Assembly (NCBI GenBank): GCA_017858735.1
Contig: JAFMBH010000033.1
Span: forward strand, 1 to 37,984
Direction: 5' to 3'
Origin: Bacteroidota bacterium
Lineage (GTDB): Bacteria > Bacteroidota > Bacteroidia > Chitinophagales > Saprospiraceae
DNA: 37,984 nt
This document shows, in pieces, positions 9,155 through 16,286 of this stretch. Each line of letters begins with the position of its first letter. Position 1 is the stretch's first letter. The notes under the pieces are model-generated. The model was not told the origin of the DNA. It saw nothing but the letters and a program-made list of their open reading frames with translations, and did not search any database. The position numbers and the translations under genes are program-made.

Positions 9155-10141
9155 TTATACTTCTTTTTCAAATGCTATCGAAAGATACCCCCCGTAAGCA
9201 TTAGCTGGAGCCACTATTTGTGGAAGTCCGTTCTTCAAAATGTCTATTGATTCCTGATGAATATGACCTGAAATGATGCCTATAATATTATTTGATGACT
9301 TAACCAGAGCGTAAAAGGATAAAGTGTGCATGGAATGACCGCTTTCAGACCATTTTTCACGTCGCTCCAATGCAAAATTTTTATCGTTTTTACCATTCCA
9401 TTCAGGATGCGCACAGCCAAATCCTAAACCCCGTCCTTGAAGATAAAAAGGTATGTGTACACATAAAAGAATAGGTTCATTTTGAGCTATTTGCTCCTTT
9501 AAAAAGATAAGTTGTTCTTCTTTAATTTCGTAAGTAGAATTATCAATAGTTAGTATCCTTATGCCATTTATTTTTCTAACAGCATACAGTGGATTCTCTC
9601 CTTGATATATCGGAGTAAGTCTTTTTTTAATCCATGTTTCTCTTAAATAATCAGAACTTCCGGGCATTCCCTCATAGTGCCAGTCATGATTGCCCGCGGT
9701 AAAAAGAAAGGGTATGCCAACTTTTTGTAATTCATCCATGACAAAAGTTATGGCAGCTTCCGATGGAAAACTAAAGATATCTCCGGCTAAAATTAATAAG
9801 GAAACATTTTGTTTTTTGGCTATTTGTAGCGTCTCTACGAATGCTTTTTCTGGATGAGTTTCTTCTCCTGTCTGAAAATGTTTTGTCTTGTTATAGGCTT
9901 TGGCCATTCTGCCACTGTACTTTGAAAATTCATTTCCTCTTTCATCATCTTTAAATAAATGGGTGTCAGCTATAAAAAGACAGGAGAATGATTCGGTAAC
10001 CTCTTTTTGATAGAATCGAAGGCTATGTCCATCTTTTGAAAAAGTGCCTCTTTCTGTTTCTTGATTTTTCCAAAAGATTGGATTGTTGCTAAATGGCAGA
10101 AATAACCACAAACTATTTGTTAGTAAACTTCTTCTTTTCAT
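9155..10141 (-). CDS. Calcineurin-like metallophosphoesterase
   Basis: This is a two-metal phosphoesterase of 328 residues. The metal-ligand blocks are all present and in order: ADTH (Asp59, His61), LAGDIFSFPS (Asp121), TAGNHDWHYEG (Asn151, His152), CVHIPF, and SGHIHQES near the C-terminus. The N-terminus (MKRRSLLTNSLWLFLPF) is basic then hydrophobic and may be a signal or anchor. This suggests a periplasmic enzyme, although there is no clear signal-peptidase site. The substrate is unknown; relatives cleave nucleotides, lipid head groups or phosphoproteins. The start lies 58 bases from the divergent CoxG-like gene, so the two share a short promoter region. Neither strand of it has an exact -7 box. 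Confidence 0.88.
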   Translation of the reverse strand: MKRRSLLTNSLWLFLPFSNNPIFWKNQETERGTFSKDGHSLRFYQKEVTESFSCLFIADTHLFKDDERGNEFSKYSGRMAKAYNKTKHFQTGEETHPEKAFVETLQIAKKQNVSLLILAGDIFSFPSEAAITFVMDELQKVGIPFLFTAGNHDWHYEGMPGSSDYLRETWIKKRLTPIYQGENPLYAVRKINGIRILTIDNSTYEIKEEQLIFLKEQIAQNEPILLCVHIPFYLQGRGLGFGCAHPEWNGKNDKNFALERREKWSESGHSMHTLSFYALVKSSNNIIGIISGHIHQESIDILKNGLPQIVAPANAYGGYLSIAFEKEV

Positions 10142-10199
10142 AAGAATTATTTTGTTTTTCGGTTCAAATTACAAAATTTTATCGTTTTTTTGCAAGAAA

Positions 10200-10640
10200 A
10201 TGAAAGTAGAAGGTACATACGAAATACATTTTCCAATAGACAGGACCTGGAATTTTTTAGTAGATCCACATCTGATTGGAAAACTTGTTCCGAATATAAG
10301 CGCTATTGAAAAATTGAAGGAAGATGTGTATTTAGTGTCGGGAAACCTAAATATTAGTGGTTTTTCCAATATGCTTTCCGGCACCTTACATATTCATAAG
10401 AAAAATGAGCCTAAAAGTTTTACCGTAGATATTTCACAAGAGGGAAAATGGGGGGTATTATCTGCCAGCATTGATTTTATGCTAATAGAATCTTCACCAA
10501 ATAATACCATTACAAATTATAATGTTCAATTAAAATTACCTTTATTAATCAAATCAATGATTGGTAATAAAATTAAAGAATTGATTCATCAAAATGCCAC
10601 TGCTTTTTTTCAACTATTGAATGATCAAAAATCAGACTAA
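10200..10640 (+). CDS. CoxG-like SRPBCC (START-fold) protein
   Basis: This 146-residue protein matches the carbon monoxide dehydrogenase subunit G/SRPBCC pattern. It opens MKVEGTYEIHFPIDRTWNFL and continues with DPHLIGKLVPNI, the typical helix after the first strand (compare 'D p e a l a r c l P g'). Alternating strands follow, then a long C-terminal helix (GNKIKELIHQNATAFFQLL). The fold binds hydrophobic ligands in a cavity or tethers proteins to membranes. No CO dehydrogenase genes are nearby, so the real job is unknown. The ATG at 10200 was chosen because reading back to 10083 would add 39 hydrophobic, poorly conserved residues lying on the 5' end of the divergent gene. The stop codon overlaps the stop of the converging maf gene (CTAA shared). 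Confidence 0.8.
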   Translation: MKVEGTYEIHFPIDRTWNFLVDPHLIGKLVPNISAIEKLKEDVYLVSGNLNISGFSNMLSGTLHIHKKNEPKSFTVDISQEGKWGVLSASIDFMLIESSPNNTITNYNVQLKLPLLIKSMIGNKIKELIHQNATAFFQLLNDQKSD

Positions 10641-11233
10641 AATTTTAATAGTTCTTCATAAATTGCGTAAACAGGCAATCCCATGACATTGGAGTATTCT
10701 CCCTCTATTTTTCTAATTTTACAAAATCCTATCCATTCCTGAATGCCATAAGACCCTGCTTTATCCAAAGGATTAAACTGGTCGATATAATAATTGATTT
10801 CATGGTCGCTCAATGTTCCAAATGTTACGTTGGTTTGATTAGAAAATACGACCTTTTTATCCATATTTCGCAAGCAAACCCCGGTATAAACAATATGGGT
10901 TTGGTCACTTAGCAGCTGTAACATTTCATAAGCCTCTTCTTTATTAGCTGGTTTATTTAAAATTTGGTTATCTATAACAACCACACTATCAGCGGTAAGT
11001 AAAATTTCATTTTCATTCATTATATCTAAACTTGCGGCGGAAGCTTTTTTATCTGCCAGATAAGCTGCGACCTCCGCTACCGGCATGTTGCTGGAAAAAT
11101 CTTCGTTAACATCCATTTGATGAATTCTGAAATTGAATCCAGCATCTCTTAACAATTGCGCTCTCCTTGGCGATTTTGAAGCTAACACAATGACTTTACT
11201 GAAGGGTGGAAATGGCGGATTTGTATTACCCAT
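10637..11233 (-). CDS. maf: Maf family nucleotide pyrophosphatase
   Basis: This is a house-cleaning enzyme that hydrolyses non-canonical or excess nucleoside triphosphates to monophosphates and has been linked to septum control. It has 198 residues, normal length. The signature motifs are present: LASKSPRRAQLL at the N-terminus, TADSVVVIDNQILNKP, the YTGVCLRN strand and the loop PLDKAGSYGIQEWIG. The last two agree with the dTTP/UTP-specific (YhdE) branch, so dTTP/UTP pyrophosphatase activity is the best guess. It is the last gene of the kdsC-ubiA-maf unit and overlaps the prenyltransferase gene by 8 bases, suggesting translational coupling. It converges on the CoxG-like gene with a 4-base overlap of stop codons. 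Confidence 0.93.
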   Translation of the reverse strand: MGNTNPPFPPFSKVIVLASKSPRRAQLLRDAGFNFRIHQMDVNEDFSSNMPVAEVAAYLADKKASAASLDIMNENEILLTADSVVVIDNQILNKPANKEEAYEMLQLLSDQTHIVYTGVCLRNMDKKVVFSNQTNVTFGTLSDHEINYYIDQFNPLDKAGSYGIQEWIGFCKIRKIEGEYSNVMGLPVYAIYEELLKF

Positions 11234-12158
11234 AAGGATTAATAGTTAGGTAGGTTATTAAAATTAAACCGTTTATCATGATTAACTTTATCCATAATCC
11301 AACGTTTCTGAAAGCTTTATCATTTTTAGCCTGAATTAATTTTATAATGCTAACAGACAATGGCATTTGGATAAGTAAACACTGTACGGCGAATAAATAG
11401 GGAATATTTGAAAAAATGGCCTGACTAAAAGTATAGATTATGACTATTGAAATAATCATGGCGATAAATAGAGCAACAAACTTTGTCGTTTTTTTACCAA
11501 AATAGACAGCAGCGGTATTAATATTTGCCAGTTTATCGCCCGCTTCGTCTTGAAGATCTTTAACAATCTCTCTATACAAATTTGTTAAAAAGGCAAATAT
11601 GACGTAGGAAAGTAACAATCCATGTAATGATAAAAATGAAGAGAGGTCTTTTATTTTAAGTTCTTTTAAAATGGAGGCCTCAGAAAGGAAAAATATACCC
11701 GGTACGGCGGCACAAAACAGGGAGACTATTATATTTCCTAAGTAGGGTATGCCTTTGAACCAACGGCTATAACCATAAAGCAAAAAAATGGCGACTGGAT
11801 AGATAAACCAATAAAATAAATCATATCGTTGGACTGCCAAATATAGGGAGATAAACGCGCCAGTTAATATTATGGAAATATATATTTTCCAGGCGTTAGA
11901 CACACTTAAATGAACCTGAATTATCCTTTTATCTGGTTTATTAATCCTGTCGGTTTCAATATCATATATATCATTTATAATATATCCTGATACTGTTATA
12001 AGTATCGTTGCAACAGCGAATAATACAAATTCAAAAGAACTAAACGTACCATACAGGGAGTACTTTCTGAAGGTCAGTTGTAAAAGTTGGTAATAAATCA
12101 GGGCTTGAGTTACAGCAACAATAATCAAATTCGGCAGGCGTATTAGTCGGAATAACAC
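11226..12158 (-). CDS. UbiA-family polyprenyltransferase (geranylgeranylglycerol-phosphate type)
   Basis: This is an integral-membrane prenyltransferase of 310 residues with 8-9 hydrophobic spans. Both Asp-rich, magnesium/diphosphate-binding motifs are visible: NDIYDIETDRINKPDK near residue 65 and DLQDEAGD near residue 205. The N-terminal LFRLIRLPNLIIVAVTQ matches the branch usually annotated in Bacteroidota as geranylgeranylglycerol-phosphate geranylgeranyltransferase. The real acceptor in these bacteria (quinone ring, glycerol phosphate, other) cannot be read from sequence. The start codon is GTG: an upstream ATG at 12169 is out of frame and soon stopped, and no in-frame ATG precedes the family's conserved start. 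It lies 23 bases after the kdsC-like stop and overlaps maf. Confidence 0.88.
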   Translation of the reverse strand: MLFRLIRLPNLIIVAVTQALIYYQLLQLTFRKYSLYGTFSSFEFVLFAVATILITVSGYIINDIYDIETDRINKPDKRIIQVHLSVSNAWKIYISIILTGAFISLYLAVQRYDLFYWFIYPVAIFLLYGYSRWFKGIPYLGNIIVSLFCAAVPGIFFLSEASILKELKIKDLSSFLSLHGLLLSYVIFAFLTNLYREIVKDLQDEAGDKLANINTAAVYFGKKTTKFVALFIAMIISIVIIYTFSQAIFSNIPYLFAVQCLLIQMPLSVSIIKLIQAKNDKAFRNVGLWIKLIMINGLILITYLTINPYG

Positions 12159-12181
12159 GTTAATAGCATGGTTGAATTAAA

Positions 12182-12691
12182 TTAAGACATATTTACATTC
12201 CATTTCCCTTGAATTTGCAATGTTTTTTGAATGACATCTCTGATACAGCCTCGTCCTCCGGGAATGGGGGAAATGTAAGTTGCTAAAGGAAATATTTCGG
12301 GTATTGCGTCAGATGGGCAACAAGGTAAGCCCACTTTATTTAAAACAGGGATATCAGGAAAATCATCACCCATGTATAAAATATGATTAAGGTCTAATGA
12401 ATATTTTTCGGCGAATTCATATAAAGAAGGAACCTTATGATGTTTCCCGACAGCTACAAATTCTATACCTAGTTCGTTGAGCCTTTTAACTATTCCCAAG
12501 CTGGTTCCACCGGTGATTATACCAATGGGAAAACCCTCGCGAATAGCCATTTTAAGGGCAAAACTATCTCTTAAATGTATGGTTCTAAGTAGTTCCCCTG
12601 CCTCGGTGATTTGAACCTCATTATTAGTAAAAACGCCGTCCACATCGAACAAAAAAGCTTTGACCTGACTAAAATGTGCTAGACTAGACAT
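12182..12691 (-). CDS. kdsC: KdsC-like HAD phosphatase (3-deoxy-D-manno-octulosonate-8-phosphate phosphatase)
   Basis: This type-C0 HAD hydrolase probably removes the phosphate from Kdo-8-P on the way to CMP-Kdo for lipid A core synthesis. It has 169 residues, the size of cap-less tetrameric KdsC. Motif I is FLFDVDGVFTNNEV (nucleophile and acid/base Asp), motif II is GIITGGTS, the Lys of motif III is in the VGKHHKVPSLYEF region, and motif IV is YMGDDFPDIPVL. The C-terminal GGRGCIRDVIQ closes the neighbour's active site in the tetramer. Some relatives act on N-acylneuraminate-9-phosphate, so specificity is not certain. It starts a minus-strand unit with the prenyltransferase and maf. The upstream gene is iscX, 16 bases away, so the transcript may begin further back. 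Confidence 0.9.
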   Translation of the reverse strand: MSSLAHFSQVKAFLFDVDGVFTNNEVQITEAGELLRTIHLRDSFALKMAIREGFPIGIITGGTSLGIVKRLNELGIEFVAVGKHHKVPSLYEFAEKYSLDLNHILYMGDDFPDIPVLNKVGLPCCPSDAIPEIFPLATYISPIPGGRGCIRDVIQKTLQIQGKWNVNMS

Positions 12692-12707
12692 AAAATAATA
12701 AGTTTAT

Positions 12708-12953
12708 TTACTGGTTATCGCGCCATTCATAGACCCATTTCGCTTGAATCTGTTCTAAATGACCTTCTGTCGATTCTTCTCTTGTTCCAACAAAAAGAGG
12801 AATTTCCAGAATCCAATCTAAAAGCTGCGTAAAGCGGATTCTATATATTTTGCTTTCCCCAAATTCGTCACCAAATTTTTCATATAATTTGATGGCAATA
12901 TCTTCGTGGTCAGACCATTTAATGGGTAAATTCTCGAATTCTTGAAATGGCAT
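12708..12953 (-). CDS. iscX: IscX-like Fe-S assembly adaptor
   Basis: This is a small acidic protein (81 residues) of the IscX/DUF528 family, which binds the cysteine desulfurase IscS and modulates iron supply during [Fe-S] assembly. The conserved features are visible: IKWSDHEDIAIKLYEKF near the start, RIRFTQLLDWILEIPLF in the middle (compare 'vrFtdLhqWi'), and AKWVYEW at the end. The ATG at 12953 was chosen because a longer reading from 12995 would overlap the ferredoxin gene and add 14 residues not expected in the family. It follows the ferredoxin by 25 bases, the pairing known from isc operons. IscS, IscU, HscA and HscB are not within the window. Confidence 0.82.
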   Translation of the reverse strand: MPFQEFENLPIKWSDHEDIAIKLYEKFGDEFGESKIYRIRFTQLLDWILEIPLFVGTREESTEGHLEQIQAKWVYEWRDNQ

Positions 12954-12978
12954 GGTTAGCTCTTTTAAAATTAAATAA

Positions 12979-13323
12979 TTAATGTTCGTGACCAATAATT
13001 CGATGCTGATCTGGTATTTCTACCTTAATGATAGCATCATCGGAAAGCACGATACACTGGCAAGCGAGGCGACTGTTTAATTTTGGTTTAATAGCTCTGT
13101 CTATGAAATCTTCCTCTTTATCAGATATTTCTTCCAGGTATTTATCGCCTTGATGAATGTAAATATGACAGGTACTGCAAGCACAAACGCCGCCACAGTT
13201 ATGGTTTAGATGAATATCATTATCTTCTGCAATGTCTAAAATACTTTGGTCAACATTAACATTTTCAATCTGAATTGGCTGATGAATCGTTTTGTCTTCA
13301 AAGGTAAATACAATAGTAGCCAT
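12979..13323 (-). CDS. fdx: [2Fe-2S] ferredoxin, Isc/adrenodoxin type
   Basis: This is an electron carrier of 114 residues. The cluster ligands follow the plant/vertebrate-type pattern C-x5-C-x2-C, seen in HNCGGVCACSTCHIYI, with the fourth cysteine in SRLACQC. An additional cysteine sits within the first loop (CGGVCAC), also common in Isc ferredoxins. Acidic residues after the cluster loop (EEISDKEEDFID) resemble the partner-binding face of adrenodoxin-type proteins. The C-terminus is histidine-rich (HRIIGHEH). The ATG at 13323 is preferred over 13359, because the shorter form begins at the expected first strand (MATIVFTFEDKT). With iscX directly downstream, a role in Fe-S cluster assembly is likely. 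The 73-base upstream gap has no exact TAnnTTTG box. Confidence 0.92.
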   Translation of the reverse strand: MATIVFTFEDKTIHQPIQIENVNVDQSILDIAEDNDIHLNHNCGGVCACSTCHIYIHQGDKYLEEISDKEEDFIDRAIKPKLNSRLACQCIVLSDDAIIKVEIPDQHRIIGHEH

Positions 13324-13396
13324 GATGATTTTTGTTCGGGTAATAAATACCTTTAACAACGAAATATTTTTTTTAGTTTTATATTACCTCTGTTTT

Positions 13397-14704
13397 TTAG
13401 AAATAGTAAAGAACGGAAGCAATAATGGCGGTCATAAAACAAGCGATGGTTCCACCCACCATGGCTTTAAAACCTAACTCTGTTAACTCTTGTCGTTTAT
13501 TGGGAGCAAGTGCGCTAATACCACCAATTTGAATACCAATAGAGGCAAAATTGGAAAAGCCACATAAAGCATAAGTAACTATGATGAGTGATTTAGGGTC
13601 GAGAACAATACCTTTTTCTCTTAGTAAACCGAGATCAGAATAGGCAACAAATTCATTTATGACCGTTTTTTGACCAAGTAGCTGCCCCACAATGACGATA
13701 TCTTGTGTAGGAGTGCCAAGTAACCAGGCGATGGGAGCAAAAATGAGCCCAAGAATGTAGGTAAAAGTTAATCCTTCAAAACGACCCGAGGTAGTTTCTT
13801 TAATATACTCGTTAACCCCTAACCATTTACCTGGGAATTGCAAAATAAAATCATTTAACATATAGACCAAAGCGGTAAAAACCAGTAGCATAGCACCTAC
13901 ATTAATGGCTAATTTTAATCCGTCAGTAGTACCTCTTGAAATGGCATCTAAAAGATTATTCCCGTTGTCTTCAATAACTTCAAGATTCGCTTCTACATTT
14001 TTTTCTACCGTTTCAGGGACAATTAATTTAGCAGCAACGATAGCAGCTGGGGCAGAAATAATAGATGCCGTTAATAAATGTTTTGCGAAGAAAAGTTGTT
14101 GCACTGGGTCATCCCCTCCCAGGAAGCCTACATAAGCCGCAAACACACCTCCCGCAATGGTAGCCATTCCTCCTGTCATCAAACACATCAGTTCTGATCT
14201 GGTAAAACTACTTATGTATGGTTTTACCACCAATGGGGCTTCTGTCTGGCCAACAAATATATTGGCCGCTGCCGCTAAACTCTCCGGGCCTGTCACTCCA
14301 AGGGTTTTTTTCATAATGATGGCTAACACATATATGATCTTCTGCAAAATGCCAAAATAATATAAGATGGAGGAAACCGCTGAGAAAAATACGATGGTTG
14401 GTAAAACCTGAAAAGCAAATATGTATCCAAAAGATTTGGTGTCTGATACTAAATTTCCAAAAAGAAAAGTCGCTCCTTCTTCAGAAAATTTTAAAATTAC
14501 CTGGAAAAAACCAGCCGCATAATCAAATCCTTTGTTTATAAAAGGAACCTTTAAGACTAATACAGCTAAAATTAATTGTAATAAAATACCTAAAAATATG
14601 GTTCTCCAAGCGATTGATTTCTTGTGCGAACTTAGTAAATAACCAATACCTATAAGTACTGCCATGCCTAGTGTAGCACGTGAAATGGTAATAAGTAAAT
14701 CCAT
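13397..14704 (-). CDS. Concentrative nucleoside transporter (CNT/NupC family)
   Basis: This is an inner-membrane, ion-coupled nucleoside importer. It has 435 residues with about eight membrane spans plus re-entrant hairpins, as in structurally known CNTs. The core nucleoside-binding motifs are ESLAAAANIFVGQTEAPLVV (first hairpin region, residues ~145-165) and the C-terminal NFASIGIQIGG. An N-terminal three-helix segment (MDLLITISRATLGMAVLIGIGYLL) and a central gate domain with an amphipathic insert around residues 225-245 are also seen. The gene is transcribed away from uridine kinase across a 70-base spacer, suggesting shared control and a uridine/pyrimidine preference. Whether it is Na+- or H+-driven cannot be decided. 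Confidence 0.92.
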   Translation of the reverse strand: MDLLITISRATLGMAVLIGIGYLLSSHKKSIAWRTIFLGILLQLILAVLVLKVPFINKGFDYAAGFFQVILKFSEEGATFLFGNLVSDTKSFGYIFAFQVLPTIVFFSAVSSILYYFGILQKIIYVLAIIMKKTLGVTGPESLAAAANIFVGQTEAPLVVKPYISSFTRSELMCLMTGGMATIAGGVFAAYVGFLGGDDPVQQLFFAKHLLTASIISAPAAIVAAKLIVPETVEKNVEANLEVIEDNGNNLLDAISRGTTDGLKLAINVGAMLLVFTALVYMLNDFILQFPGKWLGVNEYIKETTSGRFEGLTFTYILGLIFAPIAWLLGTPTQDIVIVGQLLGQKTVINEFVAYSDLGLLREKGIVLDPKSLIIVTYALCGFSNFASIGIQIGGISALAPNKRQELTELGFKAMVGGTIACFMTAIIASVLYYF

Positions 14705-14752
14705 TAATTCCTTTTTTATTGCATAAAACTAAGCAAAGAGTAGCGGATTAAC

Positions 14753-14760
14753 TATTTTTG
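14753..14760 (+). promoter_or_regulatory. -7 promoter box for uridine kinase
   Basis: An exact TAnnTTTG match (TATTTTTG) ends 14 bases before the GTG start of the uridine kinase gene, leaving room for a leader of about 8 bases. No clear TTG -33 element sits 19-21 bases upstream, so strength is unknown. Confidence 0.5.
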
Positions 14761-14774
14761 GGAAAACAAATCGC

Positions 14775-15392
14775 GTGCAACCATTTATTATTGGAATTAC
14801 AGGAGGGAGTGGATCGGGAAAAACCAGCTTTATCCTCCATTTAAAGAAGAATTTTACCCCTGATCAGGTTTGTTTTATATCTCAGGATGATTACTACAAA
14901 CCAAGAGAATTTCAAGACCTCGATAAGCAAGGAATTTCAAATTTTGATTTACCGCAGTCCATTTATAAAGATGAATTATACGCGGACATTTGTACATTGA
15001 AAGCGGGTAAAGCCATTATTAGAGAAGAATATACCTTTAATAATAAAGAGCTTACGCCTAAATTGCTTCAGTTTAATCCCGCACCCATTATTATTGTCGA
15101 AGGTCTTTTTATACTTTATTTTGTGGAAATTAGAAAAATTCTCGACCTTTCTTTATTTGTTCAGGCAAAAGATAATCTAAAAGTTATCAGGCGTATCCGA
15201 AGGGATCAAACAGAAAGAAATTATCCGATTGATGACGTGTTGTACCGTTATGAAAATCATGTAATGCCTGCCTACGAAAAGTACATTAAACCTTTCGCTG
15301 ACGATGTTGATATTATCATTAATAATAACAAGCATTTCGATCAGGCATTACAAGTGGTGAAGGGGTTTATTACCAGTTACTTGCCCAAGTAA
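14775..15392 (+). CDS. udk: Uridine kinase
   Basis: This cytoplasmic salvage enzyme phosphorylates uridine (and cytidine) to the monophosphate. It has 205 residues, normal for bacterial Udk. The Walker A loop is GITGGSGSGKTSF at residues 6-18. It is followed by FISQDDYYKP (substrate-binding Asp and Tyr), the nucleoside-binding NFDLPQSIY, the Walker-B-like strand IIIVEGLFILYF, and the lid RRIRRDQTERNY. The start is GTG at 14775; no in-frame ATG gives the conserved N-terminus. It is divergent from the nucleoside permease, which makes functional sense: import followed by phosphorylation traps the nucleoside. It converges on the DUF1080 gene with only 3 bases between stops and no terminator seen. 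Confidence 0.92.
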   Translation: MQPFIIGITGGSGSGKTSFILHLKKNFTPDQVCFISQDDYYKPREFQDLDKQGISNFDLPQSIYKDELYADICTLKAGKAIIREEYTFNNKELTPKLLQFNPAPIIIVEGLFILYFVEIRKILDLSLFVQAKDNLKVIRRIRRDQTERNYPIDDVLYRYENHVMPAYEKYIKPFADDVDIIINNNKHFDQALQVVKGFITSYLPK

Positions 15393-15395
15393 TTT

Positions 15396-16253
15396 TCATT
15401 CATTAGCTACGCCTAACTCTTTTAGTTTTTTTGCCAGTTTTTTGGGATTGGAAACATAAGATTCCAAATTATAAAGCCTGACTTTTCTAAAAGCAATGGG
15501 GTGACTTTCACTTTGTAAGGAAATATATCCACCTTTGATTAATTCCCCGTCTCTCTTTTCAGCGGGGTTATGACGATTTACAGTACCGCCACCAAATTGT
15601 GGTTTTTGATAGGAAAGTACCATTTCATCATTGGCAAAATGCTGAATGATAGAATCTCCTAACACTAAAAACTTAGCATTTACCCATTGGTCTCCATGAT
15701 AGGTTTTGGAGGAGGAGTTAATACAGTGTTGGGTTACCAATTTATCTTTCATAACTACATTGGTACCAGGCGTGCATAAATTACAGGTAGTACGATTGTT
15801 TTTTCCATCACCGCCTAAAAATTGAGCTTCGATAGAAATGGGAAAATCTTGATCTTTGGTCATGGTGAGCGGAGATTGACCATGAAGCATTACACCACTA
15901 TTTCTCCATGCCCAACCTTCTCCTTTAGGAGCCTGTTCACCAAAAAACTTATAATCAATGTCAATTAAATAATAGTTAAATGGTTTTTCAAAGAAAATAT
16001 GTCCGTACTGAAAATCAAAATCTGTATAATTTTCATAAGAAACTTGCATTTCTCCATCTCGAACCCTAAAGGTTTCGCCATAATTTTCGCCTGTTTCATG
16101 TTTGGCAATTTTGACAATCCATCCATCCAGGTTCTTTCCGTTGAACAAATCAATCCAGCCGTCATTTTTTTTAAAATTATGGGACATACCCATAATCAGG
16201 CAAACTCCCAGAACCAAAAAACCTACATTCCATAAAGTTTTATACATTTTCAT
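15396..16253 (-). CDS. DUF1080 (3-keto-disaccharide hydrolase-like) secreted protein
   Basis: This exported 285-residue protein has a hydrophobic signal (LWNVGFLVLGVCLIMGMSHN) and one DUF1080 beta-sandwich domain, a fold related to concanavalin-like laminin-G domains. Typical family stretches are WIDLFNGKNLDGWIVK, RVRDGEMQVSY, RNSGVMLHGQSP, SIEAQFLGGDG, and GGYISLQSESHPIAFRKVRLYNL. Some members hydrolyse 3-keto-glycosides, others seem to bind glycans. The three cysteines (NRTTCNLCTP, TQHCINS) may coordinate a metal or form a disulfide. It follows the alpha-2-macroglobulin gene by 33 bases on the same strand, so it may be co-transcribed, though the functions have no obvious link. Confidence 0.9.
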   Translation of the reverse strand: MKMYKTLWNVGFLVLGVCLIMGMSHNFKKNDGWIDLFNGKNLDGWIVKIAKHETGENYGETFRVRDGEMQVSYENYTDFDFQYGHIFFEKPFNYYLIDIDYKFFGEQAPKGEGWAWRNSGVMLHGQSPLTMTKDQDFPISIEAQFLGGDGKNNRTTCNLCTPGTNVVMKDKLVTQHCINSSSKTYHGDQWVNAKFLVLGDSIIQHFANDEMVLSYQKPQFGGGTVNRHNPAEKRDGELIKGGYISLQSESHPIAFRKVRLYNLESYVSNPKKLAKKLKELGVANE

Positions 16254-16286
16254 CCGCTTTTTAATTTCTAAGATACCCTTTTTTTG

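Noticed and set aside
10083-10199. N-terminal extension of the CoxG-like protein
   Set aside because: It overlaps the 5' end of the divergent metallophosphoesterase and adds residues outside the SRPBCC fold; the ATG at 10200 fits the family.
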